Source: an uncultured Clostridia bacterium (lineage in GTDB: Bacteria; Bacillota; Clostridia; Oscillospirales; Acutalibacteraceae). Taken from it: DNA of 64,000 nucleotides. The notes beneath the pieces were generated by a model. That model had not been told where the DNA came from. It searched no databases and saw only the letters and a program-made list of their open reading frames with translations. The translations under genes and the position numbers were made by a program. The stretch spans positions 186,001 to 250,000 of the forward strand of contig CANQFC010000002.1 of assembly GCA_947598155.1 (NCBI GenBank). The letters run 5' to 3'. This document shows positions 53,768-63,984 of this stretch, in pieces (position 1 is the stretch's first letter; each line of letters starts with the position of its first letter).

Positions 53768-56700
53768 TTACTGTTGGAGAATAACATTATTCTCCCCTGC
53801 TATATTTTTGATTTCAGACAGTAATTTTTCCGTAAAATTTATTTTTCCCAAGAAAAAATATTTTTTTGTATCGGAAAAATAGTAGTAAAGATTAAGGGAA
53901 CCGTCTTTTCCGAATTTTTCCGCAAGAGCGGAAACACGAGCGTATTCATCGCACTCGGCGGAATCAAAGCGGATAAAAAGCCCCGTCCGCTTTTCACGCT
54001 CGCTTTTAACTTCGGCGGCAAGCTTAGCACTTTGGAGTATAAGTTTCGGCGCCTCATCCTCGCGCACAGTTAAATGACCCGTTATCAAAGCCGCTTTACC
54101 CGTCTCAATATATTTGAAAAAAGTCGGCATTAGCTTTGGGAAAATAATAACTTCAATACTTCCCGTCATATCCTCCACCGTGACAAAAGCCATTGTATCA
54201 CCGTTTTTTGTGCGCTTTTTTGTTATATGGGAAACCATACCCATAATCTTAACGGTTTTGTATTCCACGCTTTCCGATTCGGAAATTTCAAGCAAATCAC
54301 AAATTTTTGTGCAGTTCAGCTTTTCCGCCAATTCAACGTACTGCTCCAAAGGGTGTGAAGAAATATAGAGCCCCATGGTTTCTTTTTCGCCGTTCAGCAA
54401 TTCTTCTGCGTCCATTTCAGCTGTTTTCTTCATTGTATATGACTCTCCGGAATTGCCGGAAACATTTGAAGGCAATAAATCAAAAAATCCAATTTGACCA
54501 TCGAGATTTCTTCTGCGGGTTCCGTCAAGCTCGCTTATAATAAACGGAAGATTTGTAAGCATTTCCCTCCTGTTGTTGCCAAGAGAATCGAGCGCCCCGC
54601 TCCTAATCAGGCTTTCAACGGCGCGCCTGTTAAAGCTTTTTCCGTATGTGCGCTTACAAAATGAATAAAAAGAAGTAAATTTTCCGCTTGATTCACGTTC
54701 CGAAATGATGCTGTCAATATAATCCCGGCCTAAATTTTTAATGGCAAGAAGACCGAAACGTATTGTTTTTTTACCCTCCTGAGCGGTAAAGTCATTAAAG
54801 CTTTCGTTTACGTCCGGAGGAAGAATTTTAATGCCGCCGCGTTTGCAGTCCTCAATATATCCGGCAACCTTTGACGAATTTTCAAGTACGCTCGTAAGAA
54901 GAGCCGCCATAAATTCGCAGGGGTAATAGCATTTAAGGTACGCGGTGCGATAAGCGACTATCGCGTAAGCCGCCGCGTGAGATTTGTTAAATGCGTAAGA
55001 GGCAAAAGAAGACATATCGTCAAATATATCATTCGCAATTTCGCGGCTTATATTATTGCGTTCACAGCCTTCGCAAAAATATTCGCGTTCCTCTTCCATT
55101 ACCTTATGCTTTTTTTTCGACATCGCCCTACGGACAATATCCGCTCTGCCGAGCGAATACCCCGCAAGTGTGCGGAAAATCTGCATTACTTGCTCCTGAT
55201 AAACGATACATCCGTAAGTCACGTCGAGAATATCCTTTAAAAGCGGCGTTTTATAACAAATGTTTTTCGGATTGTGCCTGTTTGCTATATAAGTGTCGAT
55301 TGAATCCATAGGACCGGGTCGGTAAAGCGCAATAACCGCAATAATATCTTCAAGACTACTCGGTTTTAATTTGGAAATTACGTTTCGCATACCTGACGAT
55401 TCGCATTGAAATACCCCGTCCGTTTTGCCGGATGAAAACAGTGCGAATACGTTGTTGTCCTCAAGAGAAATATTTTCAATATTAAAATCAGGATTTTTCG
55501 CCCTAATCATCTTAACGCAGTCATCAATAACCGTGAGCGTGCGAAGCCCCAAAAAGTCCATTTTAAGCAGACCTAATTCTTCGATAGCGGTCATGGTAAA
55601 CTGGGTTACTATTGAATCGTCATTGCGCGCAAGCGGAACATAGTCGCTGACCGGTCTGTCCGTAATAACAATGCCTGCGGCGTGAGTAGATGCGTGCCTT
55701 GGCATTCCCTCAACGCTTTTAGCAGTGTCAAATAACTCACGCGCAACCGGGTCGGAATTATACAGTTGTTTCAGGTCATCGATTTCATTTAATGCTTTTT
55801 CAAGGGTAACGCCTTTTGCGTGCGGAACTTTTTTCGCCACATTATCAACAACGCCGTAAGGAATTCCCATAGCTCTGCCGCAGTCACGGATTGCGGCCCT
55901 TGCCGCCATTGTGCCGAATGTCACTATCTGCGCAACGTGGTCCGAACCGTATTTTTCGACTACATAGTCGATAACCTCTTCTCTGCGTTCATAACAAAAA
56001 TCGACATCAATGTCCGGCATACTGACTCTTTCGGGATTCAAAAATCTCTCAAAAATCAAGCCGTATTTAATCGGGTCAACATTAGTAATGCCCATACAGT
56101 ACGCGCAAATACTGCCGGCGCCCGAACCTCTGCCGGGGCCGACGGGAATGCCGTTGCGCCTCGCATAACTGATAAAATCCGCAACTATAAGGAAATAGTC
56201 GATATAACCCATATCCTTTATTACGGAAAGCTCATATTTAAGCCTTTCAACGTGTTCTTTTGAAGGATTCCTGCCGTAACGCTCATAAAGCCCCTTATAG
56301 CAAATGTCACACATATAATCAAAATGTGAAATACCGTCCGGCACGCTGAAATTCGGGAGCTTTGTTTTTCCAAATTCAAAGTCGAAATTACACATATCGG
56401 CGATTTTTTGTGTGTTTTCAAGCGCCTCCGGAACATAATTGAAAAGCTCTTTCATTTCATCTTCGGTTTTAAGATAGAAACGGTCGCTGTCAAACTCAAG
56501 GGCGTTTTCATCGTCTACGGTTTTATTGGTCGCAATGCAAATCAGCACTTTTTGCGTTTTGGCGTCTTCGGGGTCAATGAAATGCACGTCGTTTGTGCAG
56601 ACAAGCGGAATACCGGTTTTTTTTGAAATTTGTATCAGGGCGGCGTTTACCTTAGCTTGCTCGGGCATACCGTGATTTTGCAGTTCAAGATAATAATTGC

Positions 56701-57202
56701 CCTGTCCAAATATATTCTGATACCACAGAGCCGTTTTCTCGGCGGCAATTAAATCTCCGCCGATTATAAGTTTAGGAATTTCGCCTGCAAGACAGGCGGA
56801 AAGGCAGATTAGCCCCTCATGGTATTTTTCAATAAGCTCGCGGTCAATTCTCGGTTTAGTATAAAATCCGTCGACCCAAGCCTTAGAAATCATCTTAATT
56901 AAATTGCTGTAACCCGTTTCGTTTTTGCATAGTAAAATCAAATGGTGGCGGTCCGAATCAACGCCATGGACTTTATCAAAACGGGAACGCGCGGCAACGT
57001 ACGCCTCACAGCCGATTATGGGCTTTATCCCCTCTTTTTTAGCCGCTTTGTAAAAATCGACTGCGCCAAATAAATTGCCATGGTCGGTAATTGCTATCGC
57101 GTTTTGACCGCGTTCTTTCGCAACGGCGCAAAGCCTGCCTATACGGCAAACGCCGTCAAGCAGGCTGTATTCCGTATGCACATGTAAATGAACAAAGGAC
57201 AT
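53768..57202 (-). CDS. dnaE: DNA polymerase III alpha subunit, DnaE type
   Basis: A 1144-residue C-family polymerase. The N-terminal PHP domain starts VHLHVHTEYSLLDGV; the palm aspartates are in PDIDVDFCYERR; a tandem helix-hairpin-helix region follows and a C-terminal OB fold is seen at TVKIMGMVSHITKK. In Bacillota DnaE works beside PolC, extending primers on the lagging strand. It is last in the lon-engB-lysA-dnaE run. AAGGTGG ribosome site. Confidence 0.97.
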   Translation of the reverse strand: MSFVHLHVHTEYSLLDGVCRIGRLCAVAKERGQNAIAITDHGNLFGAVDFYKAAKKEGIKPIIGCEAYVAARSRFDKVHGVDSDRHHLILLCKNETGYSNLIKMISKAWVDGFYTKPRIDRELIEKYHEGLICLSACLAGEIPKLIIGGDLIAAEKTALWYQNIFGQGNYYLELQNHGMPEQAKVNAALIQISKKTGIPLVCTNDVHFIDPEDAKTQKVLICIATNKTVDDENALEFDSDRFYLKTEDEMKELFNYVPEALENTQKIADMCNFDFEFGKTKLPNFSVPDGISHFDYMCDICYKGLYERYGRNPSKEHVERLKYELSVIKDMGYIDYFLIVADFISYARRNGIPVGPGRGSGAGSICAYCMGITNVDPIKYGLIFERFLNPERVSMPDIDVDFCYERREEVIDYVVEKYGSDHVAQIVTFGTMAARAAIRDCGRAMGIPYGVVDNVAKKVPHAKGVTLEKALNEIDDLKQLYNSDPVARELFDTAKSVEGMPRHASTHAAGIVITDRPVSDYVPLARNDDSIVTQFTMTAIEELGLLKMDFLGLRTLTVIDDCVKMIRAKNPDFNIENISLEDNNVFALFSSGKTDGVFQCESSGMRNVISKLKPSSLEDIIAVIALYRPGPMDSIDTYIANRHNPKNICYKTPLLKDILDVTYGCIVYQEQVMQIFRTLAGYSLGRADIVRRAMSKKKHKVMEEEREYFCEGCERNNISREIANDIFDDMSSFASYAFNKSHAAAYAIVAYRTAYLKCYYPCEFMAALLTSVLENSSKVAGYIEDCKRGGIKILPPDVNESFNDFTAQEGKKTIRFGLLAIKNLGRDYIDSIISERESSGKFTSFYSFCKRTYGKSFNRRAVESLIRSGALDSLGNNRREMLTNLPFIISELDGTRRRNLDGQIGFFDLLPSNVSGNSGESYTMKKTAEMDAEELLNGEKETMGLYISSHPLEQYVELAEKLNCTKICDLLEISESESVEYKTVKIMGMVSHITKKRTKNGDTMAFVTVEDMTGSIEVIIFPKLMPTFFKYIETGKAALITGHLTVREDEAPKLILQSAKLAAEVKSEREKRTGLFIRFDSAECDEYARVSALAEKFGKDGSLNLYYYFSDTKKYFFLGKINFTEKLLSEIKNIAGENNVILQQ

Positions 57203-57211
57203 TAAACCACC

Positions 57212-58483
57212 TTATTCGTTTACTTTTTTGTAAAAATCAAATCCGTCAAAAGTTCTGAAATAGTCTGCGGGAGTTTCGGCGCGCCTTATAAGCTCAAAGC
57301 TACCGTCAGTTTTAAGGAGAATCTCCGCAGATTTAAGCTTTCCGTTATAATTATACCCCATAGCAAAGCCGTGCGCGCCTGTATCGTGAATGTAAATAAG
57401 ATCGCCCATATCAATCTTTGGGAGCATTCTGTCAATGGCAAATTTATCGTTATTTTCACAAAGCGACCCTGTAACATCGTACATTCTGTCGCATTTCAGA
57501 TTTTCCTTGCCGAGAACGGTAATATGGTGGTACGCTCCGTACATTGCGGGACGCATAAGGTTAACAGCGCATGCGTCGACTCCTATATATTCTTTATGAG
57601 TATGCTTTTCATTTATAGCTCTTGTGACAAGCGCGCCGTAAGGACCCATCATATATCTGCCGAGTTCCGTGTAAATAGCCACATCGCCCATACCGTTCGG
57701 AGTTAAAATCTGTTCATAAACATTCTTAACGCCGTTTGCTATTTCAAAAATGTCATTCGGAGTCTGCTCGGGCTTATAGGGAATACCTATACCGCCGGAA
57801 AGATTGATAAATTTAATATCCGCTCCAGTTTCATTTTTAAGCTTAACGGCGACCTCAAAAAGTGTTTTTGCCAGCGTGGGATAATACTCGTTTGTTACAG
57901 TATTGCTCGCAAGAAAAGCATGTATGCCAAACTGCTTTACGCCTTTTGATTTCAATATTTTAAAAGCCTCAAAAAGCTGTTCGGTCGTCATACCGTATTT
58001 AGCGTCTCCGGGGTTGTCCATAATATTATTTGAGATTTTGAAGTATCCGCCGGGATTATAACGGCACGAAAGTTTTTCGGGTAGCCTGCCGAGCGTCTTT
58101 TCAAGTATGTCAATATGTGTAATATCGTCAAGATTTATGATAGCGCCGAGGTCGTTTGCGTATTTAAACTCCTCCCTTGGGGTATCGTTTGAGGAAAACA
58201 TAATCAAATCGCCCTCAGCCCCAATAGCCTTTGAGAGCATAAGCTCGGTTTTTGAAGAACAATCGCACCCGCAGCCGTATTCGCGGAGAATATTTATAAG
58301 AAACGGGTTCGGCGTTGCCTTTACCGCAAAATATTCACGAAAGCCCTTGTTCCAAGAAAAAGCCTTATAAAGATTTTCGCAGTTTTCGCGTATTCCCTTT
58401 TCATCGTACAAATGGAAAGGCGTCGGGTAAACGGAGGCAATTTCCTCCGCTTTTTCTTTTGTTACAAAAGGTATTTTGTCCAT
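57212..58483 (-). CDS. lysA: Diaminopimelate decarboxylase
   Basis: A 423-residue alanine-racemase-fold PLP decarboxylase. PLP-Lys is in FAVKATPNP, with GCDCSSKTEL, HAFLAS and the C-terminal CENNDKFAIDRMLP and HDTGAHGFAMGYNYNG segments that bind PLP and substrate. Converts meso-diaminopimelate to lysine. The HAFLAS and lack of HVGS differ from E. coli LysA, so an ornithine- or other diamine-type activity is possible but less likely. Confidence 0.88.
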   Translation of the reverse strand: MDKIPFVTKEKAEEIASVYPTPFHLYDEKGIRENCENLYKAFSWNKGFREYFAVKATPNPFLINILREYGCGCDCSSKTELMLSKAIGAEGDLIMFSSNDTPREEFKYANDLGAIINLDDITHIDILEKTLGRLPEKLSCRYNPGGYFKISNNIMDNPGDAKYGMTTEQLFEAFKILKSKGVKQFGIHAFLASNTVTNEYYPTLAKTLFEVAVKLKNETGADIKFINLSGGIGIPYKPEQTPNDIFEIANGVKNVYEQILTPNGMGDVAIYTELGRYMMGPYGALVTRAINEKHTHKEYIGVDACAVNLMRPAMYGAYHHITVLGKENLKCDRMYDVTGSLCENNDKFAIDRMLPKIDMGDLIYIHDTGAHGFAMGYNYNGKLKSAEILLKTDGSFELIRRAETPADYFRTFDGFDFYKKVNE

Positions 58484-58486
58484 TTT

Positions 58487-59071
58487 TTACTCCTCCAAGT
58501 GCGATTCGATTACCGCTTTGATTTTTTCAATATTTTCGCCCGTGCGCGATGAGAAAGGAATAATAAACCCGTTTTTGACAAAACTGAGCTCGTCCTTCGA
58601 TTCCTCAAGACGTTTTTGATATTCACTTTTATTTAATTTATCGCTTTTTGTCATTACAACGGCAAAATCTATTCCCGTATTTTGAAGAAAATCCATCATC
58701 ATAATGTCGTCTTCTGTGGGCGGACGGCGCATATCAATAAGCTGAATAACAAGCCTTATATTTCTGCCGGAGTTAAAATAACCCTCCATCATCTGCGCCC
58801 AGCGCTGTTTTTCGGAGCGTGAAACCTTAGCGTAGCCGTAGCCGGGCAGGTCCACAAAATTCACGCCGCCTGCGCCGTAAAAATTTATTGTAATTGTTTT
58901 GCCCGGAACAGAGCTTACTCTCGCAAGGTTTTTTCGCGAAAAAAGCCTGTTAAGGAGCGAGCTTTTGCCTACGTTTGACCTGCCGGCAAACGCAATTTCG
59001 GGCAACTCGGATTCGGGTAACTGCTCAAAAGTACCGTATGCGCTTTTAAATTCCGCGTTTTCGTATTTCAT
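58487..59071 (-). CDS. engB: Ribosome biogenesis GTPase EngB/YsxC
   Basis: A 194-residue GTPase of 50S assembly. G1 GRSNVGKSSLL, G3 DLPGYGYA and G4 TKSDK are all present. It follows lon by seven bases, the conserved lon-engB order. Confidence 0.97.
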   Translation of the reverse strand: MKYENAEFKSAYGTFEQLPESELPEIAFAGRSNVGKSSLLNRLFSRKNLARVSSVPGKTITINFYGAGGVNFVDLPGYGYAKVSRSEKQRWAQMMEGYFNSGRNIRLVIQLIDMRRPPTEDDIMMMDFLQNTGIDFAVVMTKSDKLNKSEYQKRLEESKDELSFVKNGFIIPFSSRTGENIEKIKAVIESHLEE

Positions 59072-59078
59072 ATTAACC

Positions 59079-61430
59079 TCATACCAAAGCCGCTTTTAAA
59101 ACGTCATCCGCGTTTTCGGCAAAAATAAATTCTATATTATTCTTGACCTTTTCGTCAACTTCATCCAAGTCGCTCTCATTAGCTTTCGGAATAATTACAG
59201 TCTTTATTCCCTCAACATACGCCGCCATTGTCTTTTCGCGAAGTCCCCCTATCGGCAAAACTCTGCCTGTAACGGTAATTTCACCTGTCATAGCGACGTT
59301 TGCTTTCACTTTACAGCCTGTGAGCGCGGAGATAAGCGCCGTAAATATAGTTACGCCCGCCGACGGACCGTCTTTCGGTACCGCGCCCTCGGGAAAATGA
59401 ATATGTATATCCTTCTTCGTATAAAACGAGCTGTCTATTCCGTATTTATCAGCGTTTGCCCTGATATAAGACACAGCCGCCCTTGCGGATTCCTTGATAA
59501 CGTCGCCGAGCGAACCCGTAAGCTCCAAAGCGCCTTTGCCGCTCATTGTGACAACCTCAACCGTCAGCATTGTTCCGCCGACGGCGGTATAAGCCAAGCC
59601 GTTGACTACTCCCACCGCGTTTTTAAACGATTTTTCATCAGGCTTGAATTTTCGTGAGCCTAAATATTCCGCAATGTCAGTGTCCTTAAACGTAATTTTA
59701 CCGTCAAAGCCCTTTGCGTACTCCACAGCGGCTTTGCGAAGGCAAGAGGCAATAAGCCTTTCAAGCTGTCTTACGCCGGCCTCCTTAGTATAGCCTGTAA
59801 TTATTTCTTTAATTGCCCTGTCGGTAAATTTCACACACGATTTTTTAAGGCCGTTCGCTTTAATCTGTTTAGGCACAAGATGCCTTTTTGCGATTTGAAA
59901 TTTTTCCTCAAAGGTGTACCCGGGAATATCGATAACTTCCATTCTGTCAAGCAGCGGCGCAGGTATATTGCTTTTATCGTTTGCTGTTGTTATAAACAAA
60001 ACCTTGCTTAAATCAAACGGAATTTCAAGGTAATGGTCAACAAAAGAGGAATTTTGTTCGGAATCAAGCACCTCTAAAAGCGCAGACGACGGGTCGCCGC
60101 GGTTATCAGAGCCGAGTTTGTCAACTTCATCAAGCAGAATAAGAGGATTTGAACTGCCGGCATTCTCAATAGCCTCAATAATTCTTCCCGGCATTGAGCC
60201 GATATATGTCTTTCGGTGGCCTCTTATATCCGCCTCGTCGCGGACACCTCCGAGGGAGATTCTCGCAAAATTTCTGCCCATAGCCGCGGCCAACGACTTT
60301 GCCACCGAGGTTTTGCCCACTCCGGGCGGACCGGCAAGGCAGATTATCTGCCCTTTTACATCAGGGTTAATTTTTCTCACGGCAAGAAATTCAATTATAT
60401 GTTCCTTAACGTCTTTGAGCCCGTAATGGTCCTTATCTAGAACAGCCTCGGCGTTTTGAATATCAAGGTTTTCTTCCGTAAACTCGTTCCAAGGAAGGGA
60501 TAATATCTTGTCAAGATAAGATCTTGTAACCGCCGATTCAGGACTTGACGACTGCATTTTCATCATTCGGTCGCATTCGCGCAAAAGCTTTTTCTCTATT
60601 TTCCCGTCAAAACCTATCTCCCGTATTTTTTCTCTGTAATCTTCCGCCTCGGAAATTGAATCCTCACCATCGCCGAGTTCTTCCGAAATTGCTTTTATCT
60701 GCTCGCGAAGATAGTATTCTTTCTGATTTTCGTCAATTTGCTGCTGAACCTTTTCGCTTATCTCCTCTTCGATTTTCAAAAGCTCCTTTTCCCTTGATAA
60801 AACCGCGCAAAGCCTTTCGGCGCGTTTTATCGGGTCAAGCTCTTCAAGCAAAGCCTGTTTAAGAGTATATTCAAGCGGAATATTCGACAGAATGTAGTCT
60901 GTGAGCTCATTTGTCTCCTTTCGGACGGCAACGCCGATAATAACGTCGGGAGGCATTTTCGGAAGCAGATATGAATACTCTTCAAATATAGCGGCAAGCC
61001 TGCGAACAAGCGCCTGCTCATAAATTAAATCGTCCCTTTGCACCTTTTTGCTTTCAACCTTTGAAACTATCGCGGAAAGGAACGGATTTGCAGAATTTAT
61101 GCTTATAAGCTCCGCTCTGTAAAGCCCGTCAACAACAATCCTGAGCGCGTCCGTTCCCGGCAGTTTAACGACCTGCTTAATTTCACAGACAACGCCTATC
61201 CGGTAAAGGTCGGACATTCTGGGATCGTCACATTCCATATCAATCTGTGTTGAAAGAAAAATATTCTTTTTCTGTTCCATAGCCGTTTTAATTGCTTTTA
61301 TGGATTTTTGCCTGCCTACGTCGAAATGCATTGTCATCTGCGGAAAAATAACAAGCCCCCGCAAAGCAACCATCGGCATTGAAACAGATTTATCATTAAA
61401 ATCCTTTATAATTTTGCTTACTGTTTCCAT
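59079..61430 (-). CDS. lon: ATP-dependent protease Lon
   Basis: About 783 residues. N-terminal substrate-binding LON domain (PMVALRGLVIFPQM), a coiled-coil, AAA+ module with Walker A GPPGVGKTSVA and Walker B ILLDEVDKL, and protease domain with the Ser in KDGPSAGVTIF and Lys in GGLREKTMAA. Start at ATG 61430: GGAG is 14 bases upstream, which is long. It degrades damaged and regulatory proteins and heads an operon with engB. Confidence 0.96.
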   Translation of the reverse strand: METVSKIIKDFNDKSVSMPMVALRGLVIFPQMTMHFDVGRQKSIKAIKTAMEQKKNIFLSTQIDMECDDPRMSDLYRIGVVCEIKQVVKLPGTDALRIVVDGLYRAELISINSANPFLSAIVSKVESKKVQRDDLIYEQALVRRLAAIFEEYSYLLPKMPPDVIIGVAVRKETNELTDYILSNIPLEYTLKQALLEELDPIKRAERLCAVLSREKELLKIEEEISEKVQQQIDENQKEYYLREQIKAISEELGDGEDSISEAEDYREKIREIGFDGKIEKKLLRECDRMMKMQSSSPESAVTRSYLDKILSLPWNEFTEENLDIQNAEAVLDKDHYGLKDVKEHIIEFLAVRKINPDVKGQIICLAGPPGVGKTSVAKSLAAAMGRNFARISLGGVRDEADIRGHRKTYIGSMPGRIIEAIENAGSSNPLILLDEVDKLGSDNRGDPSSALLEVLDSEQNSSFVDHYLEIPFDLSKVLFITTANDKSNIPAPLLDRMEVIDIPGYTFEEKFQIAKRHLVPKQIKANGLKKSCVKFTDRAIKEIITGYTKEAGVRQLERLIASCLRKAAVEYAKGFDGKITFKDTDIAEYLGSRKFKPDEKSFKNAVGVVNGLAYTAVGGTMLTVEVVTMSGKGALELTGSLGDVIKESARAAVSYIRANADKYGIDSSFYTKKDIHIHFPEGAVPKDGPSAGVTIFTALISALTGCKVKANVAMTGEITVTGRVLPIGGLREKTMAAYVEGIKTVIIPKANESDLDEVDEKVKNNIEFIFAENADDVLKAALV

Positions 61431-61447
61431 AATGGTGTAAATCACTC

Positions 61448-61517
61448 CTATTTTATGCGTATTATTATATAACAAAAAGACAAATTACGCAAGTAAACAG
61501 GCTATTTTTATGCGTAT
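61448..61517. repeat. Direct repeats flanking the lon promoter
   Basis: CTATTTTATGCGTAT (61448-61462) and CTATTTTTATGCGTAT (61502-61517) differ only by one T. On the lon strand the distal copy lies just upstream of the -35 and the near copy sits between the -10 and the ribosome site. Confidence 0.65.
61464..61492 (-). promoter_or_regulatory. Sigma-A promoter of lon
   Basis: On the minus strand TTGCGT (61492-61487), 17-base spacer, TATAAT (61469-61464). Confidence 0.6.
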
Positions 61518-61626
61518 AAATAAATAGTATTTTTTGTAAGTATTGTATAGTTTGTTAAATTCCTAAATAACTTTTAGCAAATATTTGATTAAATCGGGGA
61601 AAATTTGTTAAAAATTTGTCAATACA

Positions 61627-61656
61627 TTGACTTTTAACGGATAATTTTGATATAAT
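61627..61656 (+). promoter_or_regulatory. Sigma-A promoter of serC-serA
   Basis: TTGACT (61627-61632), 18-base spacer, TATAAT (61651-61656). The stretch between the lon and serC promoters (about 61518-61626) is AT-rich and I see nothing further in it. Confidence 0.72.
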
Positions 61657-61723
61657 ACACGCAATGCGTAAAAGGATTTCTTTTTACACAACTAAGACAA
61701 AATTTTTTTCGGAGGTTGCTATT

Positions 61724-62806
61724 ATGGCAAGAGTTTACAATTTTTCAGCAGGTCCCTCAATGCTTCCAGAAGAAGTGTTAAAAAAGGCGGCAGCAGAATT
61801 GCTTGATTACAAGGGCTGCGGTCAGTCCGTAATGGAAATGAGCCACCGTTCAAAGGTTTTTGACGAAATAATTAAGGGCGCTGAGGCTTTGCTTCGCGAG
61901 CTTATGAACATTCCCGATAACTACAAGGTTCTTTTCCTTCAAGGCGGCGCGTCAACTCAGTTTGCGGCTATTCCAATGAATTTTATGAACGGCAGCGGCA
62001 AGGCAGATTATGTTGTTTCCGGCCAGTGGTCAAACAAAGCATATAAAGAGGCGGTTAAATACGGCGATGTTAAGGTTGCCGCTACGTCCAAGGAGCAGAA
62101 TTTTTCCTGTGTTCCCGAAATGGATAAATCCAATTTCCGCCCAGACGCCGACTATGTTTATATTTGTATGAACGAAACAGTTCACGGAAATATTATCCGT
62201 GATTTGCCCGATACAGGCGATGTTCCGCTTATTGCCGACATTTCCTCATGTTTCCTTTCGGAGCCTATCGACGTAACAAAATTCGGTATGCTCTACGGCG
62301 GCGCCCAGAAAAACGTAGCTCCGGCAGGTCTTACAATCTGCATTATACGCGAGGATATGCTCGGAAACGCAAGAGAATATACTCCCTCTATGCTTGATTA
62401 TAAGCTTATGGCGGATAACGATTCTCTTTACAACACGCCCCCCTGCTACACCATTTACATCTGCAAGCTCGTCCTTGAATGGCTCAAAGAAAACGGCGGT
62501 CTTGAAAAGATGAAAGAGAAAAATGTTAAAAAGGCAAAGCTCCTCTATGATTTTCTTGATAATTCAAAAATGTTTAAAGGTACAGTTGTGCCGAAAGACC
62601 GTTCTATTATGAACGTTCCGTTCGTAACGGACAGTGAAGAGCTTAACGCGAAATTCGTTAAAGAAGCGACAGAAGCAGGTCTTGTAAACATTAAGGGTCA
62701 CCGTTCGGTAGGCGGTATGAGAGCTTCAATCTATAACGCGATGCCTTATGAGGGCGTAGAAGCGCTTGTTAAATTTATGGCTGAATTTGAAGCGGCCAAT
62801 TCATAA
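61724..62806 (+). CDS. serC: Phosphoserine aminotransferase
   Basis: 360 residues from ATG 61724, which has GGAGGT eight bases upstream; the longer frame starting at 61664 lacks this. Start ARVYNFSAGPSMLPEEVL is canonical, the PLP-Lys is in GGAQKNVAPAG, and the GHRSVGGMRASIYNAMP segment is the C-terminal signature. Second step of serine synthesis; first gene of an operon with serA. Confidence 0.97.
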   Translation: MARVYNFSAGPSMLPEEVLKKAAAELLDYKGCGQSVMEMSHRSKVFDEIIKGAEALLRELMNIPDNYKVLFLQGGASTQFAAIPMNFMNGSGKADYVVSGQWSNKAYKEAVKYGDVKVAATSKEQNFSCVPEMDKSNFRPDADYVYICMNETVHGNIIRDLPDTGDVPLIADISSCFLSEPIDVTKFGMLYGGAQKNVAPAGLTICIIREDMLGNAREYTPSMLDYKLMADNDSLYNTPPCYTIYICKLVLEWLKENGGLEKMKEKNVKKAKLLYDFLDNSKMFKGTVVPKDRSIMNVPFVTDSEELNAKFVKEATEAGLVNIKGHRSVGGMRASIYNAMPYEGVEALVKFMAEFEAANS

Positions 62807-62820
62807 CAGAGGTAATTTCA

Positions 62821-63984
62821 ATGTATAATATTTTAACATTAAACAAGATTTCCGCAACAGGAATTAAAAATTTCACGTCTGATTACAAATGCTCCGACGA
62901 TATAAAAAATCCCGACGCTGTCCTTGTTCGCTCTGCGTCAATGCATGAAACGGAGTTAGCGCCGGAAACGCTCGCCATTGCAAGAGCCGGCGCAGGCGTC
63001 AACAACATTCCAATCCAAAAATGCGCTGAAAACGGCGTTGTTGTTTTCAACACCCCCGGCGCTAACGCAAACGCGGTAAAAGAGTTGGTTCTCTGCGGGC
63101 TTTTCCTTGCCTCAAGGAAAATTGTTCCCGCCATTGATTGGGTTAAAACAACTCTTAGAGGCGACGAGAATTTTTCAAAATCTGTCGAAAAAGGCAAATC
63201 TGCCTTTGCAGGCCCTGAAATCAAGGGCAAAAAGTTAGGCGTCATCGGTCTTGGCGCTATCGGCGTTCTTGTTGCAAATGCCGCAAATTCACTCGGTATG
63301 GAGGTTTACGGCTATGACCCCTACCTTTCTGTTGACGCCGCTTGGAACCTTTCAAGAAGTGTTAAACACGTTACAAATCTTGACGAAATTTTCACGAATT
63401 GTGAATATATCACCCTTCACGTTCCGCTTAACGACGCGACAAAGGGTATTATAAACACCGTAAATATTGCGAAAATGAAGGAAAGCGTAAGGATACTCAA
63501 CTTTGCCCGCGGCGAGCTTGTTGATACAAACGACATTATCGCCGCCCTTGCCGAGGGAAAGGTTGCCGCGTATGTTACGGATTTCGGTAACGACGCTTTG
63601 CTTGACGCAAACGGCGCTATCGTTATACCGCATCTTGGCGCTTCTACGCCTGAATCCGAGGACAACTGCGCAGTAATGGCCGTAAGCGAAATTATGGATT
63701 TCCTTGAAAACGGCAACATCACAAATTCGGTTAACTTCCCGAATGTTAATGTTCCGAGAACAGGCAAAACAAGAATAACGATTATTCACAAAAACGTCGC
63801 CAATGTTATTAGCCAGATTTCAACGGCTGTTGCGAGCGAAAACGTCAACATTGACAATATGGTCAACAAATCAAAAGGCGAATTTGCTTACACTATGCTC
63901 GACGCAGACGCAGACGTTTCAGCTACCGCTATTGATTCAATCAAGGGCATTGAAAACGTTATCAGAGTAAGAGTAATTAAATAA
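62821..63984 (+). CDS. serA: D-3-phosphoglycerate dehydrogenase
   Basis: A 387-residue NAD-dependent dehydrogenase, complete in the window. NAD loop GLGAIGVLVANAA, catalytic Arg in NFARGELVD and the His in IPHLGASTPESE. A C-terminal ACT-like regulatory domain (about residue 320 on) probably mediates serine feedback. It is 14 bases after serC. Confidence 0.96.
   Translation: MYNILTLNKISATGIKNFTSDYKCSDDIKNPDAVLVRSASMHETELAPETLAIARAGAGVNNIPIQKCAENGVVVFNTPGANANAVKELVLCGLFLASRKIVPAIDWVKTTLRGDENFSKSVEKGKSAFAGPEIKGKKLGVIGLGAIGVLVANAANSLGMEVYGYDPYLSVDAAWNLSRSVKHVTNLDEIFTNCEYITLHVPLNDATKGIINTVNIAKMKESVRILNFARGELVDTNDIIAALAEGKVAAYVTDFGNDALLDANGAIVIPHLGASTPESEDNCAVMAVSEIMDFLENGNITNSVNFPNVNVPRTGKTRITIIHKNVANVISQISTAVASENVNIDNMVNKSKGEFAYTMLDADADVSATAIDSIKGIENVIRVRVIK

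Noticed and set aside
61518-61626. Small gene in the lon-serC gap
   Set aside because: AT-rich, with short frames only and no ribosome site; it looks like regulatory spacer.
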